DNA of 64,000 nt from Sphingobium soli (GCF_020782245.1 NZ_JAJGNP010000003.1:297647-361646); one strand, 5' to 3'; shown: positions 32,516-41,561, numbered from the stretch's first letter. The notes: a model not told the origin generated them from the letters alone. Program-made: numbers and translations.

Positions 32516-34660
32516 CTACTCGGCGGCAACCGAGTAGGCGGCGTCCTCGTCCACCGGCTCACGGTCGGCGTCCGCCTCGGGTTCGGTCGGCTGCTCCACC
32601 GCCTCGACCTCCACGGCCTCGCCGTCCTGCGCTCCGGTATCGGGGGCCTCCGCTTCGGACGGCTGCGCGATCCTTTCGGCGTCCTCCGTCTCGACGGGTT
32701 CGGCCTCCGGCTCCGGCGTTCGCAGCACGGCGGGAAGCCAGCCCTTCCCGGCAAGACGCTGCTCGGCGGCTTCGGCCATGTCCGGCTTCTTCTTGTCCGC
32801 GATACGGCGGGCCGCATCCTCCGACACCCCTTCGGCCACGGCCTCAAGGATATGCGCCTTGGTGACACGGCCAAGGTAGCTGTCCACGGTCGGCGTCCAG
32901 TCCTTCGCCATGTCCAGCGCCAGCGCGGTCGCCAGCCTGTCCGCCGTTTGCAGCGTCCGGGGCTTGCGATCCCACGGCAGGCGCAGGGCGTTGACGGTGC
33001 GGGACGCGCAATGCGCCAGCAACGCCAACCGCTGCTCATCGCCCAGCGCGACGATGAAGCCCCACAGGTCGGCCGCGTCACGCGGCATCCGCTCGGCCCA
33101 TGCGTCATGCGCCTCGCTCGCCCGCGCCGCCAGCGGCGTATCCTCGATCCCCGCCGCATGACCGCCAAGCGGGGTCACGGTCGGACGGATTTCAAGGCAA
33201 CCGGCCTCGGCGTAGCTGTAGAACAGTTGCGCGGTCAGCGTATGGGTCACGGCGATCAACGCAACGCCGGGCTGCTCGCCAAGCGCCACGCGAAGGGCCA
33301 GCGTCCGGTGGGCGGACAGGTCGCGAATGAGGCTGTCGGAAATGGGCTTGCCCGGTTCCTCGTCCTCATCCTCGAAATCCTGAACGTCCTCGTCGCCGTC
33401 CTCGGCCTGCGCGACGTCTCCGGCCTCCGGGTCGATGGCGTCGGCCTCGTCCTCGGGCTGCGGATCGGCCAGCGCCTCGTCCTCGGGACGGACGAAACCC
33501 CGCTCGATCCTGACCGTGCCGTCATGGTGAAGCACGACGAACACCCCGCCATGCGCGATCACGTTGGCATCGTAGGCGTAACGCTTGGCTGAAATGGCGT
33601 CGATCTCATCGGACACCGCTTCCAGCTTCGCCGCCACGTCCTCGGGCATTTCGTCATAGGACGAATAGCTTTCGGCAAGCTCGTCATGCTCGGTGGACAG
33701 GGCATCAAGCCGGGCCTCGTCCTCGTCAGACAGGTCCACGGCCTGCGGATAGAAGCGCCGCATACCGTGGGCATGGGGATAGTCGATATGGGCCTCAACC
33801 CACTTCCACCCCTCTGCCTGCACTCCGTCCGCGATCTCGCGCAGCTTCTCGACGGCAAGCATGTCGAGCAAACCGGCATCCTCGAAGAAACCGCCTCGAT
33901 CCTCGCTGAACAGGTCGCGGATGATGTTGCCGCCCGCTTCGATATAGGCGTCGGCTCCGACGAACACGGCACGGCGATCATCGGCGGGCACGTTGTTGGC
34001 GGTCATGTCGCGCCGAATGATCCACGGCTCCCGGTTGTGATGCAGGTTCTCGAATACCTGCTCCTGCCGGGCGTGCTCCTCGGTGATGGCAAAGGCCATA
34101 AGCTGATCCAAGGTCAGCCCGTCCTCGCGATAGACCTGTAACAGCTTCGGACTCACAGCGCCAAGGCGAAGCCGCTGCTTCACCACACCGCCCGACACGC
34201 CGAACCGCGCGCCGATTTCCTCCGCGCCCCATCCCTTGCCGTCCGCAAGCTCACGGAACCGCTCGAACTGATCGGCGGGGTGCATCGGGGTCCGGGTCAC
34301 GTTCTCGTCCAGACTGATCTCGGACGGGTCGTTCTCGGTGTCGAGACGGCAGCGAACCGGGTGGTTCCTCCTGATCTGCTTGCGCTTGGCGCGCAACAGA
34401 TAGGCCAGCCTGCGGCCTTCGCCAGCGGTGACGAAATAGGCGCCGGTCGGCTTGTCGCCCTTCATTTCCGGTTCGATCACAAGGTTCTGGATCAAGCCCT
34501 TATGCCCGATGGAAGCGGCCAGCGCCTCGATGGCGGCCTCTCCATGCGGCACCTTGCGGGCGTTCTTGGGGGACTTCTTGAGCTTGTTGAGGGGCACGAA
34601 AATCTCGATGCCCGACACAGGCTCGGCAGCGGTGGTTTCGATTTGAACAGTCTTGGTCAT
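32516..34660 (-). CDS. ParB/RepB/Spo0J-family protein
   Basis: The 714-residue protein has an N-terminal ParB nuclease-like domain (VPLNKLKKSPKNARK, then TAGEGRRLAYLLRAKRKQ) and a central helix-turn-helix (EEIGARFGVSGGVVKQRLRLG). A long C-terminal region follows, very acidic around residues 420-470 (GDEDVQDFEDEDEEPG), which is typical of the large ParB-like proteins of integrative elements. It is probably DNA-binding, for maintenance or regulation. No ParA partner is present in the window. The ATG at 34660 follows AGGAGTAGGAAG. Confidence 0.9.
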   Translation of the reverse strand: MTKTVQIETTAAEPVSGIEIFVPLNKLKKSPKNARKVPHGEAAIEALAASIGHKGLIQNLVIEPEMKGDKPTGAYFVTAGEGRRLAYLLRAKRKQIRRNHPVRCRLDTENDPSEISLDENVTRTPMHPADQFERFRELADGKGWGAEEIGARFGVSGGVVKQRLRLGAVSPKLLQVYREDGLTLDQLMAFAITEEHARQEQVFENLHHNREPWIIRRDMTANNVPADDRRAVFVGADAYIEAGGNIIRDLFSEDRGGFFEDAGLLDMLAVEKLREIADGVQAEGWKWVEAHIDYPHAHGMRRFYPQAVDLSDEDEARLDALSTEHDELAESYSSYDEMPEDVAAKLEAVSDEIDAISAKRYAYDANVIAHGGVFVVLHHDGTVRIERGFVRPEDEALADPQPEDEADAIDPEAGDVAQAEDGDEDVQDFEDEDEEPGKPISDSLIRDLSAHRTLALRVALGEQPGVALIAVTHTLTAQLFYSYAEAGCLEIRPTVTPLGGHAAGIEDTPLAARASEAHDAWAERMPRDAADLWGFIVALGDEQRLALLAHCASRTVNALRLPWDRKPRTLQTADRLATALALDMAKDWTPTVDSYLGRVTKAHILEAVAEGVSEDAARRIADKKKPDMAEAAEQRLAGKGWLPAVLRTPEPEAEPVETEDAERIAQPSEAEAPDTGAQDGEAVEVEAVEQPTEPEADADREPVDEDAAYSVAAE

Positions 34661-34669
34661 CTTCCTACT

Positions 34670-34835
34670 CCTTGGGTTTCCGCGCAGCGGGAAGCGCCGC
34701 GCTGAAATCCTGCCCGTCGGCGAGACCGGGGGTGCAAACGGAGGGGCGGCTTCGCGGGGAACCGGCTGCACGGAGCGAAGCGGAGGAAGCTGGGCGGAAG
34801 ACGCTCCGAAGTGCGCCAGGGGCGGAGCCCCAAGC
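34670..34835 (-). promoter_or_regulatory. Structured leader upstream of ParB, copy 2 of a duplicated element
   Basis: This segment of about 166 bases repeats 29741-29915 in the same orientation relative to its gene. The hairpin beside the ribosome site is kept (34674-34710, GGGTTTC against GAAATCC, with a G-U pair), as is the GGGGC-GGA-GCCCC hairpin near 34819-34831. Short indels between the copies fall largely in loops and linkers. Confidence 0.65.
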
Positions 34836-35376
34836 ACCGCGCCGCTCGCGGCGCCACCAAGAGACGCACCCTTGCGGCGGACGGCCGGCGCGGCGGCGTG
34901 CGCGCGGGCCTGGGGGCCAGCCGTCGCCGTGCCCTCCCGCCAGAGCGAGAGTGCTGCGCTGGAGAAAATGACGCGCGACCCCTGCGCGGCGTCAGCCGCC
35001 AGAGTGCGCTCCTTAAATCCCCGCGCTCTATATCGGGGTGTTGCGGGGTGTCCCCGCTCGAAGGGGTCTGGCGAGACCCGTCCGGGGCTTGTCAGCAGGG
35101 GAAGGCTTTCCCCCTCAAAACCCTATAGGATGAGGACAGCAACAGCATAATCCGCACGCTGGAAGCGCGTTGCGAACACTGTCGGCTGTGGCTAGAAATA
35201 AAGTGCCCCGGCGGTATGCAGAGCAGGGACCACCGGGGGATACTCACTCTATAGGACTTATCGGGGCAAAAACATCAAGGGCGAAACCATCGCCGGCCCG
35301 TCGATGCTCATCTTCTCACCGAAGGGTTGCCACGCTGCCAGTGAATGGGCCAGCGCCCAACAGGCCAAACTTGACG
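34836..35376. other. Divergent intergenic region with tandem hairpins
   Basis: No gene is seen. Three perfect stem-loops follow one another: GCGGGG/CCCCGC at 35043-35057, GGGTCT/AGACCC at 35064-35079 and GGGGAA/TTCCCC at 35098-35113. A CCTATAGG palindrome follows at about 35122-35129. The region must contain the ParB promoter, and the cluster of stems also makes it an alternative oriT or replication-related candidate. Confidence 0.45.
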
Positions 35377-35396
35377 ATATAGCTTGGAGGCTATAT
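35377..35396 (+). promoter_or_regulatory. Inverted repeat over the toxin gene ribosome site
   Basis: ATATAGC and GCTATAT pair around TTGGAG, directly before the toxin ATG. The repeat contains the ribosome site, so it could be the operator of the toxin-antitoxin pair or a hairpin that limits toxin translation. Confidence 0.55.
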
Positions 35397-35768
35397 ATGG
35401 AATGGAAAGTCGCGTTCGGCGACGAGTTTGATGCGGAGTTCGAGGAATTGCCGGAAGCGGTGCAGGACGAACTGCTCGCTTCGGCCAAGCTCCTCGCCGC
35501 GTTCGGTCCACAACTGAGCCGACCGCACGCGGACACGCTGAACGACTCGTCGTTCGCGAACATGAAGGAATTGCGGTTCGATGCCGATAACGGTGTGTGG
35601 CGGGTGGCCTTCGCGTTCGACCCCGAGCGCAGGGCGATCCTCTTGGTAGCTGGTGACAAGTCCGGCGGCAGTGAAAAGCGTTTCTACAAGACGCTCATCA
35701 CCAAGGCGGACAAACGCTACCAAGCGCACCTTGATCGGCTGGCGGCCGCGAAGAAGGGAAAGAAGTGA
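35397..35768 (+). CDS. RelE/HigB-type toxin (phage Gp49-like)
   Basis: The 123-residue basic protein has the HigB2/Gp49 pattern: MEWKVAFGDEFDAEFEELP, LNDSSFANMKELRFD, WRVAFAFDPERRAILLVAGDK and a lysine-rich tail. Such toxins cleave mRNA on ribosomes. The ATG at 35397 has GGAGG at the right distance and begins the family domain. The antitoxin gene follows with a one-base overlap (TGATG), in the toxin-first order usual for higBA. Confidence 0.85.
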   Translation: MEWKVAFGDEFDAEFEELPEAVQDELLASAKLLAAFGPQLSRPHADTLNDSSFANMKELRFDADNGVWRVAFAFDPERRAILLVAGDKSGGSEKRFYKTLITKADKRYQAHLDRLAAAKKGKK

Positions 35769-36160
35769 TGGGCCGGAATCTAAATGATGTCGTTGCCGCG
35801 CTTCCCGAAGCGCGCCGCGCCCGTGTCGAGGCGCGCGCGCAGGAGCTGAAGGAGCAAGTGGAGAGCCTGAGCGAATTGCGCCGCGTGGCGGGCAAGGCTC
35901 AGGTCGAGATCGCTTCGGCGCTCAACGTCAAGCAGCCCTCGGTATCCAAGATCGAGAAGCAGGCCGATATGTATCTCTCGACGCTCAGGAGCTATGTCGA
36001 GGCGGTTGGTGGGCAACTCGATCTGATCGTGCGGCTGCCATCACGGGCGCCGTTGCGGATCGAGCGTTTGGGCGATGTTGCTCTCGGGGCCGCAGCCAGG
36101 TCCGGCAAGATCACCACCAAACGCCGGGCGAAGCCGAAGACGGCCGCTCGCGCAGGCTGA
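35768..36160 (+). CDS. XRE-type antitoxin (HigA-like)
   Basis: The 130-residue protein carries a helix-turn-helix (LRRVAGKAQVEIASALNV, KQPSVSKIEKQAD) and the segment YLSTLRSYVEAVGGQLDLIV typical of antitoxins paired with Gp49-like toxins. The C-terminus is lysine- and alanine-rich. It probably represses the operon through the inverted repeat at 35377. Confidence 0.85.
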   Translation: MGRNLNDVVAALPEARRARVEARAQELKEQVESLSELRRVAGKAQVEIASALNVKQPSVSKIEKQADMYLSTLRSYVEAVGGQLDLIVRLPSRAPLRIERLGDVALGAAARSGKITTKRRAKPKTAARAG

Positions 36161-36233
36161 CGATATTGGCGGCACGGAAAGGGTTTCAGATCATCAGCGT
36201 GTAAGCGTGGTGGCATGTAAGGGGGGGAGAATT

Positions 36234-37631
36234 ATGACGGCTGTGCCGCCAGCGCCTATCGAATATCAGCTCATCGGCCTCGCCGAAGACGGCGGCGTCG
36301 GAGATTTGCTGGCGGGCCTCGATCAGAAGCAGGGGCGCGTCCGCCTTCAGGCGCTCATTTCCGAATGGCTGCGGATGGAGAATCTCGTCGTCCTGACGGG
36401 ATCGGGCACGTCGGTTTCCGTCGGCGGCAAGACGATGGCCAATCTCGAAACGGCAGTATTCGCCGCGATAGAGGCGCTGCCCGACATTCCGGCCTCGATC
36501 ACTCCCATTATCGAAGCCCGTAAAAACGCTGTCCTTCTTGCCGCCTTCGATGACGATGAGCCAATCGGTTTCGAGGCATGGCTCTCGTTCGTCGCCAATG
36601 CCCTGGTCGTTGTGGAATCAGCGGGCGGGCCATTTTCCGCCGTGACCTGGCCCAGCACGCCCGCGCCCAGCGTTGCCGACCTGCGCTGGTTCGGCGATCG
36701 GCTTCGCATGGCGATCTTCGCCGAATGCGCGCTTTCTCTGCCGGACATCGGGCCGGCCGCGTCCGCCGACAAGATCGCGCCGCATCTCGCGTTCCTGTCC
36801 AAGCTCGTGGCGCGGGATAGCAATCTCGGGCGCACTCATCTTTTCACGCTCAATTATGACACGCTGTTCGAGCAGGCGCTTGAATTGCTCGGCGTGCAGT
36901 ATTTCGACGGGTTCACCGGGCGCGCGTCGGCGCGGTTCGATCCTTCCGTCTATGGGTTGGACATCTACTATCCCGGCGAGGTGGCGGAGGGGCGTGTCCG
37001 ACGCTTCGACAAGTTTCTGCATTTCTACAAGCTGCACGGCTCGATCCACTGGTTCGAGCATGGCAATGAAATGCGCGCGCGTCACCCCGACCTTGCTCCG
37101 TTTCGGTCATACGCCGCCCTGACCCCGCAGGAGAAGGCGGGATCGCTCGTGGCTTTGGCCGGAGGCACGCCCTCGGTCGGAATCCTGCCGACCGCCAACA
37201 AATTCGCTCAAACGCTGACGATGCCCTACGCGCATCTGTTCCGGTCTTTTCAGGTCCGTCTCGGCATCCCCCAGACCTTCCTCCTCGTGCTCGGATATGG
37301 CTTTGGCGACGATCATGTCAGCCGGATCATCGAGAACGCGCTGATGAATCCGTCGCTGGTGATGCTGGTGGTCAAACCCAATCCGAACAGTGCGGTGATC
37401 GAGCGCATCCGACGATACAAGGATCTCGGCAAGCGCGCCTTCGTCCTGTGTCCGACGACGGATGCCTTCGCCGCAGCGCCGTTCAAGCACGCGACCTTTG
37501 ACGATTTCGCGCGAACGGTGATGCCGGACGTGCAGTGGCTCGACGATTTCCTACGCTTGCGGCGCTTCGAGAAGCAGATTGCTTCGTCCGCGACGTTGGC
37601 CGAACCGGACGCCGAGACGACGAATGGATAA
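36234..37631 (+). CDS. SIR2-domain anti-phage effector
   Basis: The 465-residue protein has a divergent SIR2 fold. LTGSGTS (residues 54-60) is the NAD-binding loop, FTLNYDTLFEQ holds the Asn207-Tyr208-Asp209 motif, and KLHGSIHW has the catalytic-type His268. In SIR2-HerA systems this protein depletes NAD after phage infection together with its partner ATPase. The HerA gene overlaps it by eight bases, so the two are co-translated. The ribosome site is a G-rich GGGGGGGAG. The C-terminal domain shows no other motif. Confidence 0.87.
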   Translation: MTAVPPAPIEYQLIGLAEDGGVGDLLAGLDQKQGRVRLQALISEWLRMENLVVLTGSGTSVSVGGKTMANLETAVFAAIEALPDIPASITPIIEARKNAVLLAAFDDDEPIGFEAWLSFVANALVVVESAGGPFSAVTWPSTPAPSVADLRWFGDRLRMAIFAECALSLPDIGPAASADKIAPHLAFLSKLVARDSNLGRTHLFTLNYDTLFEQALELLGVQYFDGFTGRASARFDPSVYGLDIYYPGEVAEGRVRRFDKFLHFYKLHGSIHWFEHGNEMRARHPDLAPFRSYAALTPQEKAGSLVALAGGTPSVGILPTANKFAQTLTMPYAHLFRSFQVRLGIPQTFLLVLGYGFGDDHVSRIIENALMNPSLVMLVVKPNPNSAVIERIRRYKDLGKRAFVLCPTTDAFAAAPFKHATFDDFARTVMPDVQWLDDFLRLRRFEKQIASSATLAEPDAETTNG

Positions 37632-39618
37632 TCCCCGGCTCGTCGGCCACATCGTCTCGGTTCAGGGCTTTCGGGTGAAGGTGGAGCTGCTGCCCGAGAC
37701 CCGATCGGCGCTGCGCGCGACGCCGGATGGGGTCCAGGCGGCGATTGCCATCAACGCCTACCTCACATTTTCGCTGGGCGCCGGCGAAACGGTGATTGGC
37801 ATCATCACCGATCTCGAAGCCCGCGAGACGTTCGATCCCGGCAGCGGCGATGATCTCAGCCTCGAACTCATGAAGCCGCGCCGCGCTGCCAGCGTGCAGT
37901 TGCTGGGGACGATCGAACATACCGATGACGAGCCCGCCTTCAGTCCGGGCATTTCCGTGCTGCCGACGCTCGATACACCGGCGGAAATCGGGTCGCCGGA
38001 CATCCTGCGTGCAGTGTTCGAGATTCCGCCTCGGCTCAACAGGCCTGAAGGCTATGACGAAAAGGATTTCGACTGCGATCTGAAAATCGGTTTTCCTACC
38101 GGACAGGATCGCAATGTCGTCCGTGCGTCCTACAATGACCTGTTCTCCAGGCCCTTGGCGATCGTGGGCAATACCGGCTCGGGCAAGTCATTTTCCGTAT
38201 CTAGCCTGATCCAAAAGGCGATGGCGGCGCTCGATGGCGCTGCCGAGGAACCGCACGTTTTCATCCTCGACATCAATGGGGAGTATGCCAAAGCCTTCCC
38301 GTCCGCCGAAGCGGTTCAGCGATTGCCTGATCGGGTTTATCTCAACGGGAAGGAGTTCGGCCTTCCTCTCTGGTTTCTGAATGCGGAGGAAATCTGTGCG
38401 TGGCTGAGCGCGTCGGAACAGACGCAGGAGCCGGTGCTCAAGGATTGGTGGGCAATCGCCAAAGGCGGCGATGAGATGGCTGCTGCGAGCATGAGCGCGC
38501 TTCAAAATGCGATGAGCGCGCTCGACCAGTTGCTAAGCGAACTTACAAAAGTGAAGCGAAAATTTGCCGGTTCTTACTGTGATGCCATTGTCGGACACCT
38601 CGCGGATACGGACATCGACACTGCGGCGTTTGAAGCGCTCTTTGCCACTCATCGCACTGTCGATCAGTATAATCAGGATTTGATGGCTAATCAGGCCACG
38701 ATCTCGACGGAGGGGAACAAACTCAAAGATGCCATCCGCGCGCTGATTGTCAGCGGGAGCGAAACAACGGAAGCAGGCGCGCGCACGGCTGACTCTCCCC
38801 TACCAATCGCCCGCGCAACCCTCACTGATCCGTCGCTCATCAATCGCGCCGTGTCCAAGGAGGATACGTTCCGCGTGGATGCCCATCTGACGACGTTGAA
38901 GCTGCGGCTGAAAACCCGCCTCGACGATAAGCGGTGGCGTTCCTTCCTCAACTATGAGGAAGCCGATACGAAGATCGAGAAGCTGTCCTCGTGGTTCGCG
39001 CGCTTCGGACTTGGCGCTGCCACAGGGCCGAAAGTTTCGGTGCTCGACTTGTCGATGTTGAGCAACGAGGTTCTCCCCTATGCGTGCGCGGTGATCGGGC
39101 GGGTGCTGCTGGAGGCGCGTGAACGCCTGCCCGCAGCCTCGCGCTACAAGCATCCGTGGGTGCTCGTTCTCGAAGAGGCACACAATTATGCGCGCCCGGC
39201 CCGCTCAGATGAGGATCGCGGACATCGCCTCGCCCGGTTGACCTACGAGCGGATCGCCAAGGAGGGCCGCAAATTCGGCCTTTCGCTCATCATTGCCAGC
39301 CAGCGGCCGAGCGAGATCAGCCAGACTATCATCAGTCAGTGCGCCAACTTCATCAGCCATCGCCTACAAAACCCTGACGACATCGACCATTTCCGGCGCA
39401 TCATTCCAATGCAGGCGCGACGGCTTCTCGATCAAGTGACGATTCTATCGTCAGGAGAAGCGATCGTGTTTGGTAGCGCCTTCCACATTCCGACGCGCGT
39501 CCAGTTCGACCGGCCGGAGCCTGGTCCCTATAGCCAGACGGCCGCGCCCTATCATGAATGGCGGAAGGAACAGAATCCCTTCCCGCTGTCGCAAGTTATC
39601 GAGGCTTGGGGTGCCTGA
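37624..39618 (+). CDS. HerA-like ATPase of the SIR2-HerA defence pair
   Basis: The 664-residue protein has an N-terminal HAS-barrel-like region, a Walker A (VGNTGSGKSF, residues 181-190) and DUF87 layout, Walker B VLVLEEAHNYA, the arginine-rich ASQRPSEIS and ANFISHRLQNPDD. It is the hexameric HerA translocase family. Paired with SIR2 it forms a large complex with anti-phage activity in known systems. The base composition of this gene is visibly less GC-rich than the conjugation genes, which fits separate acquisition. Confidence 0.9.
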   Translation: MDNPRLVGHIVSVQGFRVKVELLPETRSALRATPDGVQAAIAINAYLTFSLGAGETVIGIITDLEARETFDPGSGDDLSLELMKPRRAASVQLLGTIEHTDDEPAFSPGISVLPTLDTPAEIGSPDILRAVFEIPPRLNRPEGYDEKDFDCDLKIGFPTGQDRNVVRASYNDLFSRPLAIVGNTGSGKSFSVSSLIQKAMAALDGAAEEPHVFILDINGEYAKAFPSAEAVQRLPDRVYLNGKEFGLPLWFLNAEEICAWLSASEQTQEPVLKDWWAIAKGGDEMAAASMSALQNAMSALDQLLSELTKVKRKFAGSYCDAIVGHLADTDIDTAAFEALFATHRTVDQYNQDLMANQATISTEGNKLKDAIRALIVSGSETTEAGARTADSPLPIARATLTDPSLINRAVSKEDTFRVDAHLTTLKLRLKTRLDDKRWRSFLNYEEADTKIEKLSSWFARFGLGAATGPKVSVLDLSMLSNEVLPYACAVIGRVLLEARERLPAASRYKHPWVLVLEEAHNYARPARSDEDRGHRLARLTYERIAKEGRKFGLSLIIASQRPSEISQTIISQCANFISHRLQNPDDIDHFRRIIPMQARRLLDQVTILSSGEAIVFGSAFHIPTRVQFDRPEPGPYSQTAAPYHEWRKEQNPFPLSQVIEAWGA

Positions 39619-39689
39619 GCCGGAGCGTCGCGCTCCGACATTGCCCGCCGCAACGAGCGCCCCGCCCGGATGACGGGACGCTCGAACGG

Positions 39690-40034
39690 TCAGGTGACGA
39701 TCCGGCCGACCCCACTGGCGAGGCGGGCGTAGCGGCTCAGCGGATACGCCGCCTCGAAATAGAGGTCGCGTTCGATCGGGAGCCCGAGCGGGCCGCGCAG
39801 CGCCTCGATCTCAGCAAGGCTGACCGTGCCCAGCTCGGGCTCGCCGAGGCCGGGATCGCAGAGGCCGTAGAGAATGTCGGGCTCCTGGGGATCGCACTCG
39901 CTGATGAGCCAGGTGGCGCCGGCGTCTGGCGTGAACAGCTTAACGACGGGCTTGGGATCGAACTCGGGATGCTCGATGCTCAAGCGGCCGTTGGCGATAC
40001 GCTGCGCGCGGATGGTGTCGGTGATGAGCTGCAT
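39690..40034 (-). CDS. DUF2958 protein
   Basis: The 114-residue protein is of the DUF2958 type found on mobile elements: KPVVKLFTPDAGATWLISE, DPDILYGLCDPGLGEPELG in part (LYGLCDPGLGEPELG) and PIERDLYFEA. No activity is known. An ATG at 40046 is possible, but the one at 40034 has GGAGG six bases upstream and matches usual N-termini. It is the last gene before the attachment region. Confidence 0.85.
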   Translation of the reverse strand: MQLITDTIRAQRIANGRLSIEHPEFDPKPVVKLFTPDAGATWLISECDPQEPDILYGLCDPGLGEPELGTVSLAEIEALRGPLGLPIERDLYFEAAYPLSRYARLASGVGRIVT

Positions 40035-40272
40035 GACTGCCTCCATTCGGGAAGCCCTCCGATCGAGGGCGTGGAGGCGTTCGACCGGCGCAAGCGAGCG
40101 GCGGGGTCAGGCCCTACTCGGTCTGGTGCGGGCCGGGCTTGACCCCGACGCGGCGCCGGTCAGGCGTCCGAAACCACCTCACCGGGGAGGCCGAATGGGG
40201 GCGTCAAGCGGCAGGGTCTGAGGTGCGCGCAAAGCGACGGCGGCAACGGACATGACACCGCCGTTGAGCGCG

Positions 40273-40476
40273 TTGTCTCCAGGTTCCGCCCAATTGTCTC
40301 CAGCCGGCGGCACCCTTGTCTCCGGCCACGGAGATCGCCCAGAGGGGTGAAAAGGCCGCGCGGCGACACAAGCGAGCGTGAGCAACCTTCGCCAGCCAAC
40401 GCTAGGGGCGGCCCATTCTTGGGGATTTTCTGGAGACAATATGGAGACAAAGGGCTTTGCCGAGGGCGTTGTCTCC
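40273..40476. repeat. Six TTGTCTCC repeats beside the attachment site
   Basis: TTGTCTCC occurs at 40273-40280, 40294-40301, 40316-40323 and 40469-40476, and its complement GGAGACAA at 40432-40439 and 40443-40450. The first three are spaced 21 and 22 bases apart. The array lies within 260 bases of the tRNA-Gly 3' end. Such arrays are the usual form of arm-type integrase binding sites. No gene is seen between 40047 and 40528. Confidence 0.65.
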
Positions 40477-40480
40477 AACA

Positions 40481-40503
40481 AAAAAGCGGCCCGAAGGCCG
40501 CTA
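40481..40503 (-). terminator. Terminator of tRNA-Gly
   Basis: On the minus strand AGCGGCC-TTCG-GGCCGCT is followed by TTTTTT. It lies 26 bases after the tRNA 3' end. If the element is inserted at this tRNA, the terminator is part of the element's end sequence. Confidence 0.85.
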
Positions 40504-40528
40504 ATCTGCTGTTTTCATTGGATAAAAC

Positions 40529-40603
40529 TGGAGCGGGCGAAGGGATTCGAACCCTCGACCCCAACCTTGGCAAGGTTGTGCTCTACCCCTGAGCTACGCC
40601 CGC
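40529..40603 (-). tRNA. tRNA-Gly (GCC), attachment site of the element
   Basis: The minus strand folds as a tRNA: acceptor GCGGGCG/CGCCCGC, D-arm TAGCTCAGGGGTAGAGCA, anticodon stem AACCT/AGGTT with loop anticodon GCC, T-arm GAGGGTTCGAATCCC and an encoded CCA. The 3' end points towards the conjugative element, the orientation expected for tRNA-targeting integrases. Confidence 0.97.
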
Positions 40604-40928
40604 TCTGGCGGCCGGAGGCTGTGTTCCTCTCGGCGGGTGGCGGCGAACTAGCAGCGGTCTGCCATGGGGGCAAGGGGAGAATTGCAGAAAAGTGAAATTA
40701 TCCTCCCCTAAGGATAAAAGTCACATTAGTTCAGCAGTTTGCCGCCAGATGGGCGGCGTCCAGAAATCTGGAGCTGGATTGCGTCATGGGATCGATCGCC
40801 GTTCGCGCCGGCTTTTCACCTTACCCAAAACGCTCTATCGTCATGCCACAAGCGAAACTTTTTGACGCGGCGGATCATTTCGCGCCGCGCTTCGTAATCA
40901 TCGACAGATTGAGAGGGACGGACCAGCC
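40604..40928. other. Intergenic region upstream of paoA
   Basis: This 325-base gap holds the promoters of tRNA-Gly (minus strand) and paoABC (plus strand). A small inverted repeat GCCGCC/GGGCGGC is near 40741-40757. No gene is seen. Confidence 0.5.
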
Positions 40929-41561
40929 ATGACATCCGATCATGTTACCCGCCGCGGGCTTTTCCAGGGCGGCGCAGCGCTTGCTGCGGCGGCTCCCCTT
41001 GCCACGCAGGCGAACGCCGCGCCGTCCGCTCCTGCCAAAAGAGGAACCCCGATGACGCCTGTCGAACTCACCGTGAACGGCCGGGAAGTCCATTTGCAGC
41101 TGGACCCGCGCACCAGCCTGCTGGATGCCTTGCGTGAGCATCTCAAGCTTACCGGCACCAAGAAGGGGTGCGATCATGGCCAATGTGGCGCCTGCACCGT
41201 CATCGTCGAAGGGCGACGCATCAACAGTTGCCTGACGCTCGCGGTGATGCATGACGGCGAACAAGTCACCACGATCGAGGGGCTGGGCACGCCCGAGGCC
41301 CTGCACCCGATGCAGAAGGCATTTGTCGTCCATGACGGCTACCAGTGCGGATATTGCACGCCGGGTCAGATTTGTTCGGCCGTGTCGGTGCTGGAGGAAA
41401 TCAAGGCGGGCGTTCCCAGTCATGTTACCGAAAATCTTGATCGGGTCGCGTTCAGCGAGGACGAAGTGCGCGAGCGCATGAGTGGCAATATCTGCCGCTG
41501 CGCAGCCTATTCCAATATCATCGCCGCTATTAGCGATGTAGCCGGGGAGTCCAAGGCATGA
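40929..41561 (+). CDS. paoA: PaoA-like 2Fe-2S subunit of periplasmic aldehyde oxidoreductase
   Basis: The 210-residue protein has a Tat signal ([17 protein letters not shown]) and two [2Fe-2S] domains: [11 protein letters not shown] near residue 80, CGYCTPGQ, and the CRC motif in [10 protein letters not shown]. It is the small subunit of xanthine-oxidase-family enzymes related to E. coli PaoABC (YagTSR), which oxidise aromatic aldehydes in the periplasm. The stop overlaps the next start by four bases. Confidence 0.93.
   Translation: MTSDHVTRRGLFQGGAALAAAAPLATQANAAPSAPAKRGTPMTPVELTVNGREVHLQLDPRTSLLDALREHLKLTGTKKGCDHGQCGACTVIVEGRRINSCLTLAVMHDGEQVTTIEGLGTPEALHPMQKAFVVHDGYQCGYCTPGQICSAVSVLEEIKAGVPSHVTENLDRVAFSEDEVRERMSGNICRCAAYSNIIAAISDVAGESKA

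Noticed and set aside
32108..33592. A 494-codon plus-strand frame opposite the ParB gene
   Set aside because: Its length comes from the antisense of a real acidic protein; no family pattern is visible.
40273..40476. CRISPR array
   Set aside because: The repeats are only eight bases, occur in both orientations and have uneven spacing; no cas genes are present.
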